Shown in pieces: positions 38,402 to 40,137 of a stretch of 40,137 nt of DNA (within the stretch, counting starts at the first letter, position 1; each line of letters starts with the position of its first letter). The stretch spans positions 1 through 40,137 of the IMG/VR virus record IMGVR_UViG_3300047469_000384. The stretch is one strand, 5' to 3'. A program made the position numbers and the translations under genes. Below the pieces are notes generated by a model that was given only the letters and a program-made list of their open reading frames with translations, searched no databases and was not told the origin of the DNA. Source of the DNA: a virus.

Positions 38402-38511
38402 TGCCCAGCCCCTTCGCATCCTGCCGGCTGGCTGACCAAATGGCCCGGATTGACGGCGCGCACCGCGCGTCGTCGTTCGGCCTGTCACCTCAATCAGGAT
38501 GCCGGGCATGA
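38401..38511 (+). CDS. Short early-operon ORF, 36 residues
   Basis: It begins [20 protein letters not shown], starting on the last base of the GapR stop and ending in an ATGA overlap with the next ORF. No family is recognised. Coupled overlaps at both ends are the main support. Confidence 0.5.
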   Translation: MPSPFASCRLADQMARIDGAHRASSFGLSPQSGCRA

Positions 38512-38639
38512 AGCCAGCCATTTGCAACTGCGCCGAGTGCGCGCGTCTAAACCGCGACCATCCGCGCGAGGGCAAACAGCTTTCGCTCATCCCGATCAAG
38601 GTCAATCGGCGCCGCGCCACACAACAGGAGGTCCGATGA
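38508..38639 (+). CDS. Short early-operon ORF with Cys cluster, 43 residues
   Basis: Starts MKPAICNCAECARLNRDHPR, with a C-x-C-x2-C cluster that could bind metal, followed by a basic tail. Overlaps both neighbours by four bases (ATGA). Function unknown. Confidence 0.55.
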   Translation: MKPAICNCAECARLNRDHPREGKQLSLIPIKVNRRRATQQEVR

Positions 38640-38977
38640 CCACCGCTATCGTGAAACTCGACACCCGCGTCAGCCGGGCAGTCGGCATCGGCAAAGGCAT
38701 CCGCCTTGAACCCGCCGACCTCGATCTCCTCGTCAGCCTCGGGCTGATCGACATTCTCCATGACGCCAAGACACAAGCGCTTAAGGAACAGGCAGCATGC
38801 CGGCAAAATCGACGCCAATCTATCGGCGCGGCAAATATTGGCTCGATTGGGACGTCAACGCAGACGGATCGCTCCGATCCCCCAATCTCACCATCTTCTG
38901 GTACGATCCCGACGCGAGACGTGTCCGCAGCGCATCAGCGCGCACGGCGGACGAGGACGCCGGGATCCTCGCATTAG
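38636..38977 (+). CDS. Early-operon ORF overlapping the integrase start
   Basis: 113 codons, with AGGAGG 6 bases before ATG 38636. The first 55 residues (TTAIVKLDTRVSRAVGIGKG, LEPADLDLLVSLGLIDILHDAKTQ) look like a compact real protein. The rest runs through the first 180 bases of the integrase in another frame and is low-complexity, so the end may be a by-product of lacking a stop codon. Function unknown. Confidence 0.5.
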   Translation: MTTAIVKLDTRVSRAVGIGKGIRLEPADLDLLVSLGLIDILHDAKTQALKEQAACRQNRRQSIGAANIGSIGTSTQTDRSDPPISPSSGTIPTRDVSAAHQRARRTRTPGSSH

Positions 38978-40137
38978 ATCGCCGCTACCTCGCCGATGCC
39001 AGCGAAGCGCCAGCATTTTGCCATGCATGCGGACAGCCCCTGGCGCTCGCCCAGGCATATCTGCTGACCGATGCCGTGGCCGATTATCGGCTCGAATGGG
39101 GCGATTCGCGGTTGTCGGGCGTGACCATCGAAGGCCGACTGAAGCGCCTCACCGAATTCCTTGAAGCGCAGGATGCCGATCCCGAAAGCAAATTCGGGCT
39201 GGACACGACATGCGCTGCCGCTTGCACGAAGGTTTTCGTCAACGCCTTCCGCGCTTGGCTGAGCCAGCGCCCGGTAGAGTGGAAAAATAAGAACGGTGAA
39301 GTCACCGTTTCTCGCCCGCGCTCGCCTGCAGCGGTTGAAGCGGCCATCGCGCAAGTGATCGCCGTCCTCAATCACGCTGCCAATGCAGATCCGCCACGGT
39401 CGGACAAACGCCCAACCTATCGCCCGCTCTCTGCCGCGCTGGTGCAACGCAAGCGCCGCACGCGCATCGGCGTGCCCGAACTGGCCCAAATGCTGCAATA
39501 TGCGGCAGATGCGGAGAAACCACGTGCCTCACTGCATGCCTTCCTGATCGGCACCCTCTGCACGATCGCGCGGCCCAGCTCCGTTGTGGACATCTCGGTG
39601 CAGCCTGCCCGTGAACAGTGGTGGCCCGGTTCTTCGACCATCGATCTCAACCCCGCCGGCCGCCGCCAGACCAAGAAATTTCGCGCGATGCTTCCGGTGC
39701 TGCCGCTGCTGGACGAATGGCTGCGCGCCGCGCATGCCGATTGGCTCGCCGTGGAAGACGGGCTGAAGCCGTCGCGCGGCTGGCTGGTCCACTATTATGG
39801 CCGGGGCGTTCAGGACGTCGACCGCGCATGGGACACGATGCTCCGCGCGCTCGACTATCCCACCGGACGCGAGTGGCGCTCCTATGTGCTGCGCCATAGC
39901 CTCGCGACCCTCTGCCGCAACCGCGGCGCCGAGCGCTGGGATCTGGAAGGCTTCATGGGCCACCGCTCCCCGTCGCAGACCGAAGTCTACGCAATGGGCG
40001 ATTTCCCGTCCGTTCAGAAGGCGCTGCAGGGAATCATCGACGAAATCGACAAGCGGGCACCCGGCGTCCTGCACCGCGTCCACACCGGACCGCGCTGGTC
40101 TTTCCAAACCGGAAAGGATCAAAAAATGTCAGGATAA
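38797..40137 (+). CDS. int: Tyrosine-recombinase integrase
   Basis: 446 residues, longer than P2 Int (337). The catalytic set is visible: R259 (TIARPSS), lysine near 293 (RQTKKFRA), Y363-x2-R366 (the H-x-x-R box with Y for H), H389 (FMGHRS) and nucleophile Y398 (TEVYAMGDF). The N-terminal part has a C-x2-C (FCHACGQ, 75-78) and a core-binding domain at about 90-195. It recombines attP with the host site, probably the tRNA-Thr gene whose 3' half remains at 1286-1330. AAGGAA precedes the ATG. It closes the early operon, unlike P2 where int reads with the repressor. Confidence 0.95.
   Translation: MPAKSTPIYRRGKYWLDWDVNADGSLRSPNLTIFWYDPDARRVRSASARTADEDAGILALDRRYLADASEAPAFCHACGQPLALAQAYLLTDAVADYRLEWGDSRLSGVTIEGRLKRLTEFLEAQDADPESKFGLDTTCAAACTKVFVNAFRAWLSQRPVEWKNKNGEVTVSRPRSPAAVEAAIAQVIAVLNHAANADPPRSDKRPTYRPLSAALVQRKRRTRIGVPELAQMLQYAADAEKPRASLHAFLIGTLCTIARPSSVVDISVQPAREQWWPGSSTIDLNPAGRRQTKKFRAMLPVLPLLDEWLRAAHADWLAVEDGLKPSRGWLVHYYGRGVQDVDRAWDTMLRALDYPTGREWRSYVLRHSLATLCRNRGAERWDLEGFMGHRSPSQTEVYAMGDFPSVQKALQGIIDEIDKRAPGVLHRVHTGPRWSFQTGKDQKMSG

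Larger units (their letters stand above)
1286..40137. mobile_element. P2-like temperate myovirus prophage, left end to integrase (right att beyond the window)
   Basis: Gene content and order identify the element: divergent Q-P / O-N-M-L-X head genes, lysis cassette, R-S, J-I-H baseplate and fibre genes, V-W, FI-FII-E-T-U-D, then repressor, Cro, an Ogr-type activator and a tyrosine integrase. The left boundary is taken as the orphan tRNA-Thr 3' half at 1286-1330. The integrase stops at the last base, so the right attachment site is not visible. No frameshift or stop interrupts the recognised head and tail genes, so the phage may be functional. The least certain part is 1331-2600, which could instead be flanking island DNA. 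Confidence 0.93.

Noticed and set aside
1-40137. Retron, DISARM, CBASS or similar multi-gene defence islands
   Set aside because: No reverse transcriptase, helicase, cyclase or other hallmark protein was found; the accessory genes present are listed individually.

Overview
The window is a nearly complete P2-type (Peduovirus-like) temperate myovirus prophage in a high-GC alphaproteobacterium. Protein style, codon use and a MITE-like repeat suggest a sphingomonad (Sphingobium, Sphingomonas or Novosphingobium); that host call is inference. About 25 structural, lysis and regulatory genes can be matched to P2 genes by sequence and order.

Layout. Positions 1-1083 (minus) hold a probable host or island gene: a long protein with a C-terminal PD-(D/E)xK-like toxin domain. 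At 1286-1330 lies an orphan 3' half of a tRNA-Thr(CGU) gene, the likely left attachment site. Between it and 2600 is an HTH protein that may be the replication initiator, since no P2 gpA-like nickase is visible. A sequence very close to the P2 cohesive end sits at 2598-2620. Next come, leftward, a Dam-type methylase, portal (Q) and terminase ATPase (P), and rightward O, N, M, a small membrane protein, L, X, holin, M15 endolysin, nested Rz/Rz1 spanins, R and S. The baseplate and tail part runs J, I, a tailspike, tail fibre H, a G-like protein, a second beta-helix protein, then V, W, FI, FII, E/E' with a T6G slippery site, T, U and D. P2 has V-W before J-I-H-G, so the V-W block is in a different place here. 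At the right are the repressor (minus), a Cro-like gene and an early operon of mostly overlapping small genes, including an Ogr-type zinc-finger activator and a GapR (DUF2312) homologue. It ends with a tyrosine integrase whose stop codon is the last base of the window. The right attachment site should lie just outside.

Regulation. Three copies of a palindrome, CATTTGGA-N10-TCCAAATG, occur only upstream of P/O, J and V. It has the 3-N12-3 geometry of the P2 Ogr site (TGT-N12-ACA) but reads TGG-N12-CCA. Its centre is 55-59 nt from the start codons of P, J and V, none of which has a visible Shine-Dalgarno. This suggests an Ogr system with altered specificity that may make leaderless late mRNAs.

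Accessory cargo. An acyltransferase moron lies between S and an IS5-type element, followed by a MITE-like repeat and a HigBA-like toxin-antitoxin pair with two tandem palindromic operators. A 1.9-kb IS1595-type element has a transposase lacking its catalytic domain and carries a dinD gene fused to a winged-helix-like domain. A two-gene leftward operon (membrane protein plus secreted protein, 34139-35361) sits beside the repressor and has its own -10 box; I could not assign it to a known family. Both the S-acyltransferase and D-IS1595 junctions are followed by a second, diverged copy of the 3' end of the preceding phage gene, recording how the cargo was acquired.
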